A DNA stretch of 64,000 bases from Pseudidiomarina sp. Its GTDB lineage: Bacteria; Pseudomonadota; Gammaproteobacteria; Enterobacterales; Alteromonadaceae. Location of the stretch: NCBI GenBank assembly GCA_023260975.1, contig JALQTK010000001.1, forward strand, positions 133,265 to 197,264, in the 5' to 3' direction. Under the pieces are notes generated by a model. It saw only the letters and a program-made list of their open reading frames with translations, had not been told where the DNA came from and did no database searches. The position numbers and the translations under genes are program-made. The stretch's first letter is position 1. Each line of letters starts with the position of its first letter. Positions 28,047 to 36,647 of the stretch are shown here, piece by piece.

Positions 28047-28739
28047 TTATGCTGTCAGTGAACGATTAATTGCTCGTAAGACATTTGCGGGGTCCGCCGC
28101 TGCAGTTATCGGTCGGCCAATCACTAAGACCTCGATACCGAGCGCTGCAGCCTGTTCTGGCGTCATCACCCGACGCTGGTCACCGAGTGCTGAACCGAGC
28201 GGGCGAATACCTGGTGTCACGAGTACAAAATTGGTACCCAAACGAGCTTTTAATAGCGCTGCTTCCTGAGCCGAACAAACCACCCCATCAAGACCACTTT
28301 GCGCAGCCAACGACGCCAAATGTAGCACCTGATCGGTCAGCGGAATGGCGACACCTAGCTCTTGCAGATCGTCGGCCGACATACTGGTTAATACCGTTAC
28401 CGCAATCAACAACGGTGGGTTTGGCAAGTCGGCAATCGCCTCGCGTGCTGCAATCATCATACGTGAGCCGCCGCTGGCATGGACATTAACCATCCATACG
28501 CCAAGTTCGGCAGCACTGCGTACCGCTTTGGCAACCGTATTGGGAATATCGTGAAATTTTAAATCGAGGAAAACTTTAAAGCCTTTGTGAACCAGCTCGC
28601 GAACAAACTCGGGCCCTGCAGCAGTAAATAATTCTTTACCAACCTTGAGACCACAATCATTAGGGCTTAATTGATTAACTAGCGGCCAAGCAGCAGCCGC
28701 AGTCGGATAATCTAGTGCCACAAAAACCTGCGATTTCAT
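28047..28739 (-). CDS. pyrF: Orotidine-5'-phosphate decarboxylase
   Basis: This enzyme makes UMP from OMP, the last step of de novo pyrimidine synthesis. At 230 residues it is typical. The catalytic Asp-Lys-Asp tetrad lies in [12 protein letters not shown] (about residues 59-70). Phosphate contacts are in [10 protein letters not shown] and [12 protein letters not shown]. It starts seven bases after the lapB stop on the same strand, the lapA-lapB-pyrF order also known in E. coli and Alteromonas relatives, so it is likely co-transcribed with lapAB. Confidence 0.98.
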   Translation of the reverse strand: MKSQVFVALDYPTAAAAWPLVNQLSPNDCGLKVGKELFTAAGPEFVRELVHKGFKVFLDLKFHDIPNTVAKAVRSAAELGVWMVNVHASGGSRMMIAAREAIADLPNPPLLIAVTVLTSMSADDLQELGVAIPLTDQVLHLASLAAQSGLDGVVCSAQEAALLKARLGTNFVLVTPGIRPLGSALGDQRRVMTPEQAAALGIEVLVIGRPITAAADPANVLRAINRSLTA

Positions 28740-28746
28740 GCCAAGT

Positions 28747-29904
28747 CTACTCTCCGTCTAAACCAATAATAGGTTTAATTTGCCCCCAGCTGCGACACGA
28801 TGGACAGTGCCAGTACAAGGTACTCCCTGAAAAACCACAATGGCGACAACGATATTTGGGCCGTTGCTGCATTTGTTGCTGCACTAACCGCTGTAGCATT
28901 CTTAAACTGTCGCGGGCTTTACCAACATCGGCAGCACGAATATGGAAATCCATGAGCTGATGAAAACCACGCATGGTTGGATTCCTAATCAACGCACTTT
29001 GTACAAATTGTTCTGCCGCTTCAATACCATTCTCACGCGCTACCAATTCAGATAACATCACCGCCGCACTGGTTGAATGAGCCAGCTTGACACATTGATG
29101 AAGAAAATGAATTAGCCCCGCCTCGTCATCAAGCGCTACATAACAGGCTTTAATCAGCGCGAGCGCCTCGGCGATAAAATCCGCGTCCTCATTAAGAATA
29201 CCCGTTAGCATGGCGAGCGCTTTACTATACTGCCCTTGGTTATACCATAAGCGCCCAAGTGCTAAAGCGGCCCGAGCGCAGCGCGGATCATGCTGCCGAG
29301 CCTTGATATAATACTTCTCAGAAAATTCAGCGTTATCCTGTAATTCGGCTAACTCGCAATAGAGCTGTGCCACTACCCGTTCAGCACTGGGGTCAATGCG
29401 GGTTAATTTAAGCGCAATTTTTATCGCCTTGTCCCATTCATGGGTGGCTTCATAAAGCTCTAACAAGTGGCGCTGGCAAGCCTGCTGAAATTGCTTATCA
29501 GGTTGCAATGCTAACAACATTTCTTCAGCACGATCGTAGATACCGGCCGCAAGGTAATCGAGGCCAAGCTCAAACATTGCAGCGCGACGTTGTTGCTCAG
29601 TAATTGAGGGCCGTGAGGTTAAGTTCTGGTGAATTTTAATCGCCCGATCGACTTCACCGCGACGACGAAATAACTTACCGAGAGCCCAGTGAGTTTCCAA
29701 GGTATCCGAGTCAACATCAAGCAGCTCGATAAACAAGTCAACCGCTTTGTCGGGCTGATCAGAGAGTAATAGATTTAAACCGGTAACATATTGACGAGAA
29801 AACTGTTCTTGCTCGCGCCGATCTTCATTGCGAACGCTATTACGCCCCATAAACCAGCCATAAGCCGCGGCGACAGGGAGTAATAGGAACAGTAACTCAA
29901 GCAT
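28747..29904 (-). CDS. lapB: LPS assembly regulator LapB (YciM)
   Basis: This 385-residue protein has one N-terminal membrane helix ([19 protein letters not shown]), a long array of TPR repeats (about residues 35-350) and a C-terminal rubredoxin-type zinc or iron site CRHCGFSG...HCPSCRSWG with four cysteines. Known role: LapB works with FtsH to control LpxC degradation, balancing LPS with phospholipid synthesis. Length is close to E. coli LapB (389). It follows lapA with a gap of six bases, and the pair is a standard operon. Confidence 0.96.
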   Translation of the reverse strand: MLELLFLLLPVAAAYGWFMGRNSVRNEDRREQEQFSRQYVTGLNLLLSDQPDKAVDLFIELLDVDSDTLETHWALGKLFRRRGEVDRAIKIHQNLTSRPSITEQQRRAAMFELGLDYLAAGIYDRAEEMLLALQPDKQFQQACQRHLLELYEATHEWDKAIKIALKLTRIDPSAERVVAQLYCELAELQDNAEFSEKYYIKARQHDPRCARAALALGRLWYNQGQYSKALAMLTGILNEDADFIAEALALIKACYVALDDEAGLIHFLHQCVKLAHSTSAAVMLSELVARENGIEAAEQFVQSALIRNPTMRGFHQLMDFHIRAADVGKARDSLRMLQRLVQQQMQQRPKYRCRHCGFSGSTLYWHCPSCRSWGQIKPIIGLDGE

Positions 29905-29910
29905 GCGTGA

Positions 29911-30162
29911 TTAACTCGTTTTTGGCGCAGCTTTGCGCTGTTGTCGTAACTGCTTTCGCAAGCCAAGTTGGCGTGCCAGCATGCTCAGTAAACCGAGCAC
30001 AAAACCAATCACTAAGAACCCCGCAACAACCCAGGTAAGTGGCATTTGGTAGCGGCCGATCAACAGATCAACACTCAACTGTTGCTGATTAAGAGCACCA
30101 AAGGCTACCGCAAAAAGAAACAGCACGAGTAACGGTAGCACCACAAAGATAAAGCGAATCAT
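29911..30162 (-). CDS. lapA: LapA-family inner membrane protein (YciS)
   Basis: This 83-residue protein has two membrane helices (residues about 2-20 and 42-63) and a basic Gln/Arg/Lys-rich C-terminal tail. The pattern FGALNQQQLSVDLLIGRYQMPLTWV is typical of LapA/YciS, which partners LapB in LPS assembly. The frame runs upstream to 30198, but the ATG at 30162 matches family length and has a GGGAAC ribosome site; the longer start would read through the terminator arm. A rho-independent terminator separates it from ihfB, so lapAB should have a promoter of its own or depend on read-through. Confidence 0.92.
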   Translation of the reverse strand: MIRFIFVVLPLLVLFLFAVAFGALNQQQLSVDLLIGRYQMPLTWVVAGFLVIGFVLGLLSMLARQLGLRKQLRQQRKAAPKTS

Positions 30163-30183
30163 AAAGTTCCCTGTACGACGCTC

Positions 30184-30220
30184 AAAAAAAAACGGCATGC
30201 TTAACTATAGCATGCCGTTT
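30184..30220 (-). terminator. Rho-independent terminator after ihfB
   Basis: A perfect ten-base stem AACGGCATGC / GCATGCCGTT (30191-30200 and 30210-30219) encloses a nine-base loop. On the minus strand it is followed by a run of at least seven T (30184-30190). It lies 15 bases past the ihfB stop and just upstream of lapA, so it should end the gyrA-to-ihfB or rpsA-ihfB transcript. Confidence 0.92.
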
Positions 30221-30234
30221 CTGTTTACTCGACG

Positions 30235-30516
30235 TTAAATCGTGTCGACGCGTTCGCGCAATTCCTTACCGGCTTTAAAGTGTGGAACATATTTACCTTC
30301 TAGTTCCACCGCTTCACCCGTTTTGGGATTACGACCCACACGAGCAGCCCGATAATGCAACGAAAAACTACCAAACCCGCGGACTTCAATACGTCCACCT
30401 GACGACAATTCTTGCGCCATTTGTTCGATCAGTTCTTTCACCGCATCTTCAACCTGACGCGGAGAAAACTCAGGATACAATCGTGCCAACTGCTGAATCA
30501 GCTCTGACTTTGTCAT
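30235..30516 (-). CDS. ihfB: Integration host factor beta subunit
   Basis: This 93-residue DNA-bending protein is the beta half of IHF. It matches the family from [11 protein letters not shown] through [30 protein letters not shown]. The DNA-intercalating Pro sits in the RNPKTGE arm (about residues 62-68). IHF bends DNA at promoters, recombination sites and origins. It sits 51 bases downstream of rpsA, the conserved gammaproteobacterial order, with a strong GAGGAG site. The terminator at 30184-30220 follows. Confidence 0.98.
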   Translation of the reverse strand: MTKSELIQQLARLYPEFSPRQVEDAVKELIEQMAQELSSGGRIEVRGFGSFSLHYRAARVGRNPKTGEAVELEGKYVPHFKAGKELRERVDTI

Positions 30517-30567
30517 CGTAAGCTCCTCTATGATGCGTCAATGCCTAGTTAATCGGGCTAACCACGT

Positions 30568-32244
30568 TTAGTCGTTTTTAGCTGCTTTGAAAGCTTCGGC
30601 CATAGCGTTTGAGAAACCGTCAGCATCATCTTGCTGCTTATTCACAGTGTCCATAGCTTCTTTCTCTTCAACTTCATCTTTTGCACGAATTGACAAGCTC
30701 AGTGCGCGACCTTTACGGTCAACACCCATGTAGCGAGCTTCGATGCTATCACCAACTTTCAATACCGTGCTCGCATCTTCAATACGGTCACGTGAAATGT
30801 CAGCAACGCGGACGTAGCCTTCTACTGAGTCAGCCAGTTCAATTTTGGCGCCCTTGGCATCAACTTCGATAACCTTACCAGTAACGATAGCACCTTTTTT
30901 GATGTTCGCCAGGTAATTGTTAAACGGATCTTCTTCCAGCTGTTTGATACCGAGAGAAATACGCTCGCGCTCAGCATCAACTTGTAAGACGATAGCAGTA
31001 ACTTCTTCGCCCTTTTTGAATTCGCGCACAGCTTCTTCCGCGGTCGCGTTCCAGCTGATGTCTGACAAGTGCACCAGGCCATCAATGCCGCCATCAAGAC
31101 CGATGAAGATGCCGAAGTCAGTAATTGACTTGATTTTGCCAGATACTTTGTCGCCCTTGTTGAAGTTCTTAGCGAACTCTTCCCATGGATTGGCTTTACA
31201 CTGTTTCAGACCAAGCGAGATACGACGACGTTCTTCGTCAATTTCAAGCACAATCACGTCAACCACATCACCTAAATTAACAACTTTTGATGGGTGTACG
31301 TTTTTGTTAGTCCAATCCATTTCAGAGACGTGCACTAAACCTTCTACGCCTTCTTCAATTTCAACGAAACAGCCATAATCAGTCAAGTTGGTGATACGAC
31401 CAGTCAAGCGGTGACCTTCTGGGTAACGCTTGGCAATCGCTGCCCACGGATCTTCGCCCAATTGCTTAAGGCCTAAAGACACGCGCGTACGGTCACGATC
31501 AAACTTCAATACTTTGACGTTAATTTCGTCACCAACATTCACCACTTCGCTTGGGTGCTTAACGCGTTTCCAAGCCATGTCAGTGATGTGCAACAAACCA
31601 TCAACACCACCTAAGTCAACAAACGCACCGTAGTCAGTCAAGTTCTTAACGATACCCTTAACTTCTTGACCTTCTACCAGATTTTCTAATAACTGATCAC
31701 GCTCTACGCTATTTTCAGTTTCGATAACTGCACGACGTGAAACCACCACGTTGTTACGCTTCTGATCAAGTTTGATGACTTTAAATTCTAATTCTTTATT
31801 TTCTAAATGCGTGGTTTCGCGAACCGGACGCACGTCAACCAGTGAACCAGGCAAGAACGCACGAACACCGCCTAAATCGACAGTGAAACCGCCTTTTACT
31901 TTGCCACTGATCAAACCAATAACGGTAGCTTGCTCTTCGTAAGCTTTTTCCAGCTGCAGCCAAGCTTCAAAACGCTTCGCTTTCTCGCGAGAAAGAATGG
32001 TTTCACCGAAGCCATCTTCAACCGCATCCAAGGCAACGTCGATGATATCACCAACTTTAACTTCCACTACGCCTTCGGCATTGCGGAATTGCTCTACTGG
32101 AATAGCGCTTTCAGATTTAAGACCAGCGTCAACCAACACCACATCACGGTTGATTGCAACGATAGTACCCTTAACAATTGAACCCGGACGGGTTTCGGTC
32201 GTTTTCAGACTTTCTTCAAACAGCTGTGCAAAATTTTCTAACAT
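30568..32244 (-). CDS. rpsA: 30S ribosomal protein S1
   Basis: This 558-residue protein has six S1 (OB-fold) repeats, with the repeat signature seen in [39 protein letters not shown] and [20 protein letters not shown]. It brings structured or leaderless mRNAs to the ribosome. The frame is open up to 32280, but [13 protein letters not shown] at 32244 aligns with the E. coli start ([13 protein letters not shown], 557 residues), so I place the start there. No purine-rich ribosome site precedes this ATG (AACCTT only). That is typical of rpsA, whose leader forms a special structured initiation region used for autoregulation. cmk lies upstream and ihfB downstream. Confidence 0.98.
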   Translation of the reverse strand: MLENFAQLFEESLKTTETRPGSIVKGTIVAINRDVVLVDAGLKSESAIPVEQFRNAEGVVEVKVGDIIDVALDAVEDGFGETILSREKAKRFEAWLQLEKAYEEQATVIGLISGKVKGGFTVDLGGVRAFLPGSLVDVRPVRETTHLENKELEFKVIKLDQKRNNVVVSRRAVIETENSVERDQLLENLVEGQEVKGIVKNLTDYGAFVDLGGVDGLLHITDMAWKRVKHPSEVVNVGDEINVKVLKFDRDRTRVSLGLKQLGEDPWAAIAKRYPEGHRLTGRITNLTDYGCFVEIEEGVEGLVHVSEMDWTNKNVHPSKVVNLGDVVDVIVLEIDEERRRISLGLKQCKANPWEEFAKNFNKGDKVSGKIKSITDFGIFIGLDGGIDGLVHLSDISWNATAEEAVREFKKGEEVTAIVLQVDAERERISLGIKQLEEDPFNNYLANIKKGAIVTGKVIEVDAKGAKIELADSVEGYVRVADISRDRIEDASTVLKVGDSIEARYMGVDRKGRALSLSIRAKDEVEEKEAMDTVNKQQDDADGFSNAMAEAFKAAKND

Positions 32245-32355
32245 AAGGTTATGTATCTTCAGGTTGAGTACGTCCACCAAACACTCCAGTGAGGCGGGGT
32301 TGTTAACATTTATCTGTGTGCATCCTTGCCACAGACCGCCAAGTTAGTTGACTAA
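32245..32355 (-). promoter_or_regulatory. rpsA leader without Shine-Dalgarno sequence
   Basis: These 111 bases lie between cmk and the rpsA start. No GGAG-like element is found within 15 bases of the ATG; the nearest purine cluster is CTGAAG 13 bases upstream. In E. coli, rpsA leaders lack a strong ribosome site and fold into hairpins that S1 protein recognises for negative feedback. The short inverted pieces here could fold similarly, but I did not compute structures. Confidence 0.4.
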
Positions 32356-33057
32356 TCAGCCAACTTTCTCAGAATTCGATAATTTGCTATGGGCAAAATC
32401 TAAAATTTGATCAACCACCTCGGCGATCGACAAATTAGTAGAATCGACTAATAGCGCCTCGTCGGCCGGCACCAGCGGCGCCACCGAACGATTGGTATCG
32501 CGATAATCGCGTTCAACGATATCGGCGATTAATTGTTCAATATTAGCAGTAAAACCCTTTTCGAGCAATTGTTCATAGCGTCGCCGCCCGCGTTCTTCAG
32601 GGCTTGCGGTCAAAAATATCTTGGCTTCTGCCTGAGGAAATACCACTGTCCCCATATCGCGCCCGTCAGCGACTAAACCAGGCAACTCTTTGAAGGCGCG
32701 CTGACGACGCAACAAGGCTTCACGGATACGCGGTAAGGCGGCGATTTTAGAAGCCATGTTACCAACCGCTTCAGCGCGTATCGACAGCGTGACATCCTCG
32801 CCTTCTAAAATGATGTGGGTTAAGTTTTTTTGCTCTTCAACGTCAAATTTCACATCGAGATCACTCGCCAGAGCAATTAAACCAATTTCATCATCTGAGG
32901 GAATATCATGATGCAGTGCCGCGAGCGCTAACACACGATAAATTGCACCGCTATCAAGCAGATGCCAACCAAGCTTATCAGCCAGAATACGACTCACCGT
33001 ACCCTTACCGGCGCCACTTGGCCCATCAATAGTTATCACTGGTATAGATTGCCGCAT
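32356..33057 (-). CDS. cmk: Cytidylate kinase
   Basis: This enzyme phosphorylates CMP and dCMP. It is 233 residues long with the P-loop [14 protein letters not shown] (about residues 9-22), [10 protein letters not shown], the CMP-binding [13 protein letters not shown] and RGRRRYEQL. The frame can be read from a TTG at 33072, but the ATG at 33057 gives [12 protein letters not shown], the family start, with GAGGAA immediately upstream. It sits between aroA and rpsA as in most gammaproteobacteria. Confidence 0.97.
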   Translation of the reverse strand: MRQSIPVITIDGPSGAGKGTVSRILADKLGWHLLDSGAIYRVLALAALHHDIPSDDEIGLIALASDLDVKFDVEEQKNLTHIILEGEDVTLSIRAEAVGNMASKIAALPRIREALLRRQRAFKELPGLVADGRDMGTVVFPQAEAKIFLTASPEERGRRRYEQLLEKGFTANIEQLIADIVERDYRDTNRSVAPLVPADEALLVDSTNLSIAEVVDQILDFAHSKLSNSEKVG

Positions 33058-33086
33058 GCGTTCCTCTAGCAAACAAAAGCGCGCTT

Positions 33087-33115
33087 ATTATACGGATTTC
33101 GCAGCAAAAAGCACC
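33087..33115 (-). promoter_or_regulatory. Possible sigma-70 promoter ahead of cmk-rpsA
   Basis: In the 76-base gap between aroA and cmk, the minus strand holds a perfect -10 hexamer TATAAT (33087-33092). The -35 position 17 bases upstream (GGTGCT) is poor, so activity is uncertain. Start-site mapping of cmk-rpsA mRNA would settle it. Confidence 0.35.
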
Positions 33116-33133
33116 TGCTATCGAATTTACTAA

Positions 33134-34426
33134 CTAACGGCAGAGTCGCTGAAATTCAGCAAAGAAGTCGGGGTAGGTTTTTTTACAGCAGTCTGGATCG
33201 TTGATTGTTACGCCTGATGCAGTAAAACCGAGTAACGAAAAACTCATTGCAATACGATGATCATCGTAGGTTTCAATGGTGCCATGCAGCAGCTGCTGTG
33301 GTGGCGTGATGTGAATACTATCAGCCTGTTCAATCACTTCAGCGCCGACTTTACGTAGTTCGGTCGCCATAGCATGAAGCCGATCAGATTCTTTTATGCG
33401 CCAATTAGCGACATTACGAATATGCGTCGTACCTTGTGCGAACAATGCTAACGTAGCAAACGTCATCGCCGCATCAGGAATTGCATTTAAGTCGGCATCA
33501 AGCGCTTTTAATGGCGCGCCTTGAACGGCAATCCATTGGTCAGCAATCTCAACGCGAGCGCCCATCATGGCTAAATAATCAGCGAAAGCAACATCACCTT
33601 GAATACTCTTACGCCCTACCCCATGAACCTTCAGCGGTCCTCCACCGATGGCAGCAGCCGCCAACCAATAGCTAGCGGCACTGGCATCGCCCTCGATCCA
33701 ATACTGACCGGGAGATTGATAGCGCTGCTGACCAGGAATTAGAAATTCTTGCGGACCAATGCGATTCACCACAATGCCAAAGCAAGCCAACATCGCCAGG
33801 GTTAATTCGATGTACGGCCACGACACCACCGTACCGGTTAAACTAAGCACACTATCACTCGCGAGTAACGGTAAACTCATCAGTAAGGCGCTGACGTATT
33901 GACTCGAGGCACTGCCATCAATAGCAATAGCGCCTGGCTGCAAACCACCGCCGAGACGCAATGGTGGATAGCCTGAATCACCGAGATAATCAATGTGCGC
34001 ACCAGCGGCCTGCAAACTGGCGACCAGAGCAGCAATCGGTCGCTGTTGCATGCGCTCATCGCCACCAACGATAATCGCTGCAGGAATAGTTGCACTTAAT
34101 ACTGCGGTAAGGGGTCGTAACGCGGTACCAGCGTTACCAAGGTATAATTGCTGAGGTTGGCTGGGCCAGCGGCCACCGCAGCCATGCACCCGCATGCAAG
34201 TCGGTGTGTTGGCATCTATCTCAATCTGCACGCCGAGCGCTTGCAAGGCTTCAAGCATGCGCTCAGTGTCATCACTGCGCAACATATTGGTCAATTCGGT
34301 ACAGCCATCACTGACCAATGCGGCCATTAACAAAGCTCTGTTTGCGATACTCTTCGAACCCGGTAAGTTAACTTCGCCCGAACAGTGGCGCAGCCCGCGT
34401 AACTGGATACTGGTTGGGCGCTTCAT
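33134..34426 (-). CDS. aroA: EPSP synthase (3-phosphoshikimate 1-carboxyvinyltransferase)
   Basis: This 430-residue shikimate-pathway enzyme joins shikimate-3-phosphate and PEP. The diagnostic LPGSKSIANRALLMAAL (residues 22-38), LGNAGTALRPLTA and the C-terminal RIKESDRLHAMATELRKVGAEV and DHRIAMSFSLLG motifs are present. It starts four bases after the hisC stop and lies 76 bases upstream of cmk, the standard order. The sequence looks intact, and length is typical (E. coli 427). Confidence 0.98.
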   Translation of the reverse strand: MKRPTSIQLRGLRHCSGEVNLPGSKSIANRALLMAALVSDGCTELTNMLRSDDTERMLEALQALGVQIEIDANTPTCMRVHGCGGRWPSQPQQLYLGNAGTALRPLTAVLSATIPAAIIVGGDERMQQRPIAALVASLQAAGAHIDYLGDSGYPPLRLGGGLQPGAIAIDGSASSQYVSALLMSLPLLASDSVLSLTGTVVSWPYIELTLAMLACFGIVVNRIGPQEFLIPGQQRYQSPGQYWIEGDASAASYWLAAAAIGGGPLKVHGVGRKSIQGDVAFADYLAMMGARVEIADQWIAVQGAPLKALDADLNAIPDAAMTFATLALFAQGTTHIRNVANWRIKESDRLHAMATELRKVGAEVIEQADSIHITPPQQLLHGTIETYDDHRIAMSFSLLGFTASGVTINDPDCCKKTYPDFFAEFQRLCR

Positions 34427-34430
34427 AAGG

Positions 34431-35543
34431 CTAGCGAGTTGCCTCTAAAATATCTTGCATGGCATCGATAAATACTTGGTTTTCATGAGCTAAACCAACA
34501 CTAACACGCAAATGATTGGGTAATTCATAAGCACCGATGGGGCGCACAATAACCCCAGCATGCAACAGCTTTTGATAGATTAATGCGGCCTGAGGACCAA
34601 CCTCGATAGTTAGAAAATTACCCCATGAAGGGATGTAATTAAGCCCCTGCTTAGTACAGAAATCAATTAACTGCGCCATACCCTGCTGATTAATTTTGAC
34701 CGATTGTGCTAAATAGTCGTCGTCATCAAGCGCTGCGATAGCTGCACATAGACTCAAACTATTCATATTAAACGGCTGGCGCAAGCGGTTTAGGTAGTCG
34801 GCAATACTCGGGTGAGAAACTGCAAAACCGGCACGTAATCCAGCCAAACCATAGGCTTTAGAAAAGGTGCGGCTGACAATTAAATTTGAAAATTCAGCAA
34901 CCCAAGTCATAGAAGGCGCACGTTCATCAGCACTTACATATTCAGAATAGGCCTCATCGAGCACTACCACTATGTGTTGTGGTACCTGTTTAATAAACTG
35001 ATACAGTTCAGCGCTCGATAAAAAAGTTCCGGTTGGATTATTGGGGTTAGCGATAAAAATCATTTTAGTGCGCGCCGTGATCGCACTCAACATGCCATTC
35101 AGATCATGACCATAGTTTTTCGCTGGTACCGCAACACCCTTGGCACCAATAGCCTGAGTAACTAATGGATAAACCACAAATGCGTGCTGCGAATAAATCA
35201 CTTCATGCTGGTCGTTAACATAGGTCCGCGCAATGAGCTCGAGAATGTCATTTGACCCATTACCAAGGGTAATTTGATTGAGCTGCACAGAGAATTTATC
35301 GGCAATTTTACTTTTTAAATAAAAACCATTGGCATCCGGGTAACGCGCTAAACCTTGAATTTGATCCTGCAGCGCCTGCTGAACGCGCGCACTTATACCC
35401 AGTGGATTTTCATTGGATGCCAGTTTTACAATGTTTTTAATGCCCAGCTCACGTTCGAGTTCTTCTATCGGCTTGCCGGCCTGATAGGGGCTCAAATTGC
35501 GAATACCTAAATTAGCGAGCTGTTGGGCGTTAAATTCCGACAT
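34431..35543 (-). CDS. hisC: Histidinol-phosphate / aromatic aminotransferase
   Basis: This 370-residue PLP enzyme is of the HisC type: substrate residues in LASNENPLG (41-49), PNNPTGT, DEAYSEY and the PLP lysine in SRTFSKAYGLAGLRAGF. The neighbours aroA and serC suggest it may act mainly as an aromatic (phenylalanine/tyrosine) or broad-range aminotransferase, as HisC2 enzymes in similar gammaproteobacterial clusters. The histidine role is also possible; the rest of the his operon is not in this window. The ATG has a GGAAG site. Gap to serC is 16 bases and to aroA four bases. Confidence 0.93.
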   Translation of the reverse strand: MSEFNAQQLANLGIRNLSPYQAGKPIEELERELGIKNIVKLASNENPLGISARVQQALQDQIQGLARYPDANGFYLKSKIADKFSVQLNQITLGNGSNDILELIARTYVNDQHEVIYSQHAFVVYPLVTQAIGAKGVAVPAKNYGHDLNGMLSAITARTKMIFIANPNNPTGTFLSSAELYQFIKQVPQHIVVVLDEAYSEYVSADERAPSMTWVAEFSNLIVSRTFSKAYGLAGLRAGFAVSHPSIADYLNRLRQPFNMNSLSLCAAIAALDDDDYLAQSVKINQQGMAQLIDFCTKQGLNYIPSWGNFLTIEVGPQAALIYQKLLHAGVIVRPIGAYELPNHLRVSVGLAHENQVFIDAMQDILEATR

Positions 35544-35559
35544 AATACTTCCTTAACCG

Positions 35560-36642
35560 TTACGCTCTTTTCTCAAAATCAGCCATGAAATCCAGCAATG
35601 CGTTAACACCAGTCATTGGCATGGCGTTATAAATGCTGGCGCGCATACCACCGACGAAACGATGGCCGGTGAGACCAAGCAAACCCTGTTGTTCGGCCTC
35701 ACGTAAAAATCGCGCATTCAAAGCTTCATCAGCTAACAGAAAGGGAACATTCATTAATGACCGATAGTGCTTATGAACCGGGTTCGAATATAAGCTCGAG
35801 CGGTCAATAAAATCATAGAGTTTAGCGGCCTTGGTACGGTTCAGCTGCTCCATTGCAGCAACCCCACCCTGCTGTTTTAACCATTTGAAGACTAAGCCCG
35901 ACAAGTACCAAGCGAAGGTATTGGGGGTGTTATACATTGAGCCTTCTTTGGCTTGAACAGCATAATCCATGATAGTCGAGGTATTGCGCTGAGCGCGACC
36001 GAGCAGATCATCGCGAACAATTGCAATGGCGAATCCCGACGGCCCAATATTCTTCTGTGCACCAGCATAGATCACACCGAAACGCGAAACATCAAGTGTA
36101 CTGGAGAGGATATTTGATGACATATCGGCAACTAACGGAGCGTCGACATCAGGGATATCATGAACTGCAATACCATCCACAGTCTCATTCGGGCAATAAT
36201 GAAAATACGCAGCATTTTCAGACAACTGCCACTGTTGCGGGGCACTAATTGCTCTGCCCTGTTCGGTTTGTACTGGACCACCGACAACATTCACGTGCGC
36301 CACATATTTTTGCGCCTCGCGGATAGCAAAATCAGACCAAATACCGCAATTTAGATAATCGACAGTGGCATCGGCACTAGCAAGGTTTTGTGCCACAGCG
36401 CTGAATTGCCCACGGCCACCACCATGCATAAACAATACCTGGTAGTTACTCGGTATTGCCATCAGCTCACGCAGGTCTTGCTCCGCTTCGACGGCCATGC
36501 GCATAAAGGCAGGATCGCGGTGGCTTATTTCAAGCACCGAAATACCGCAGTTACGCCAGCTAAGAAATTCAGCTTGGGCTTGCTGCATGACCTCTGCCGG
36601 CAACATCGCCGGCCCCGCAGAAAAGTTAAACGGGGCATTCAT
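35560..36642 (-). CDS. serC: Phosphoserine aminotransferase
   Basis: This 360-residue PLP enzyme makes phosphoserine (serine pathway) and 4-phosphohydroxythreonine (pyridoxine pathway). It shows FNFSAGPAMLP at the start, GGGRGQFSAVAQN, and the PLP-binding lysine in YAGAQKNIGPSG (about residues 190-201). A C-terminal GHRFVGGMRASIYNAMP is typical. It starts five bases after the gyrA stop, so gyrA-serC-hisC-aroA may form one transcript. Confidence 0.98.
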   Translation of the reverse strand: MNAPFNFSAGPAMLPAEVMQQAQAEFLSWRNCGISVLEISHRDPAFMRMAVEAEQDLRELMAIPSNYQVLFMHGGGRGQFSAVAQNLASADATVDYLNCGIWSDFAIREAQKYVAHVNVVGGPVQTEQGRAISAPQQWQLSENAAYFHYCPNETVDGIAVHDIPDVDAPLVADMSSNILSSTLDVSRFGVIYAGAQKNIGPSGFAIAIVRDDLLGRAQRNTSTIMDYAVQAKEGSMYNTPNTFAWYLSGLVFKWLKQQGGVAAMEQLNRTKAAKLYDFIDRSSLYSNPVHKHYRSLMNVPFLLADEALNARFLREAEQQGLLGLTGHRFVGGMRASIYNAMPMTGVNALLDFMADFEKRA

Positions 36643-36647
36643 GCAGC

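Noticed and set aside
30917..31378. A 153-codon plus-strand open frame inside rpsA
   Set aside because: Antisense shadow of S1 repeats; the Ser/Thr/Pro-rich composition is what the reverse of such coding gives.
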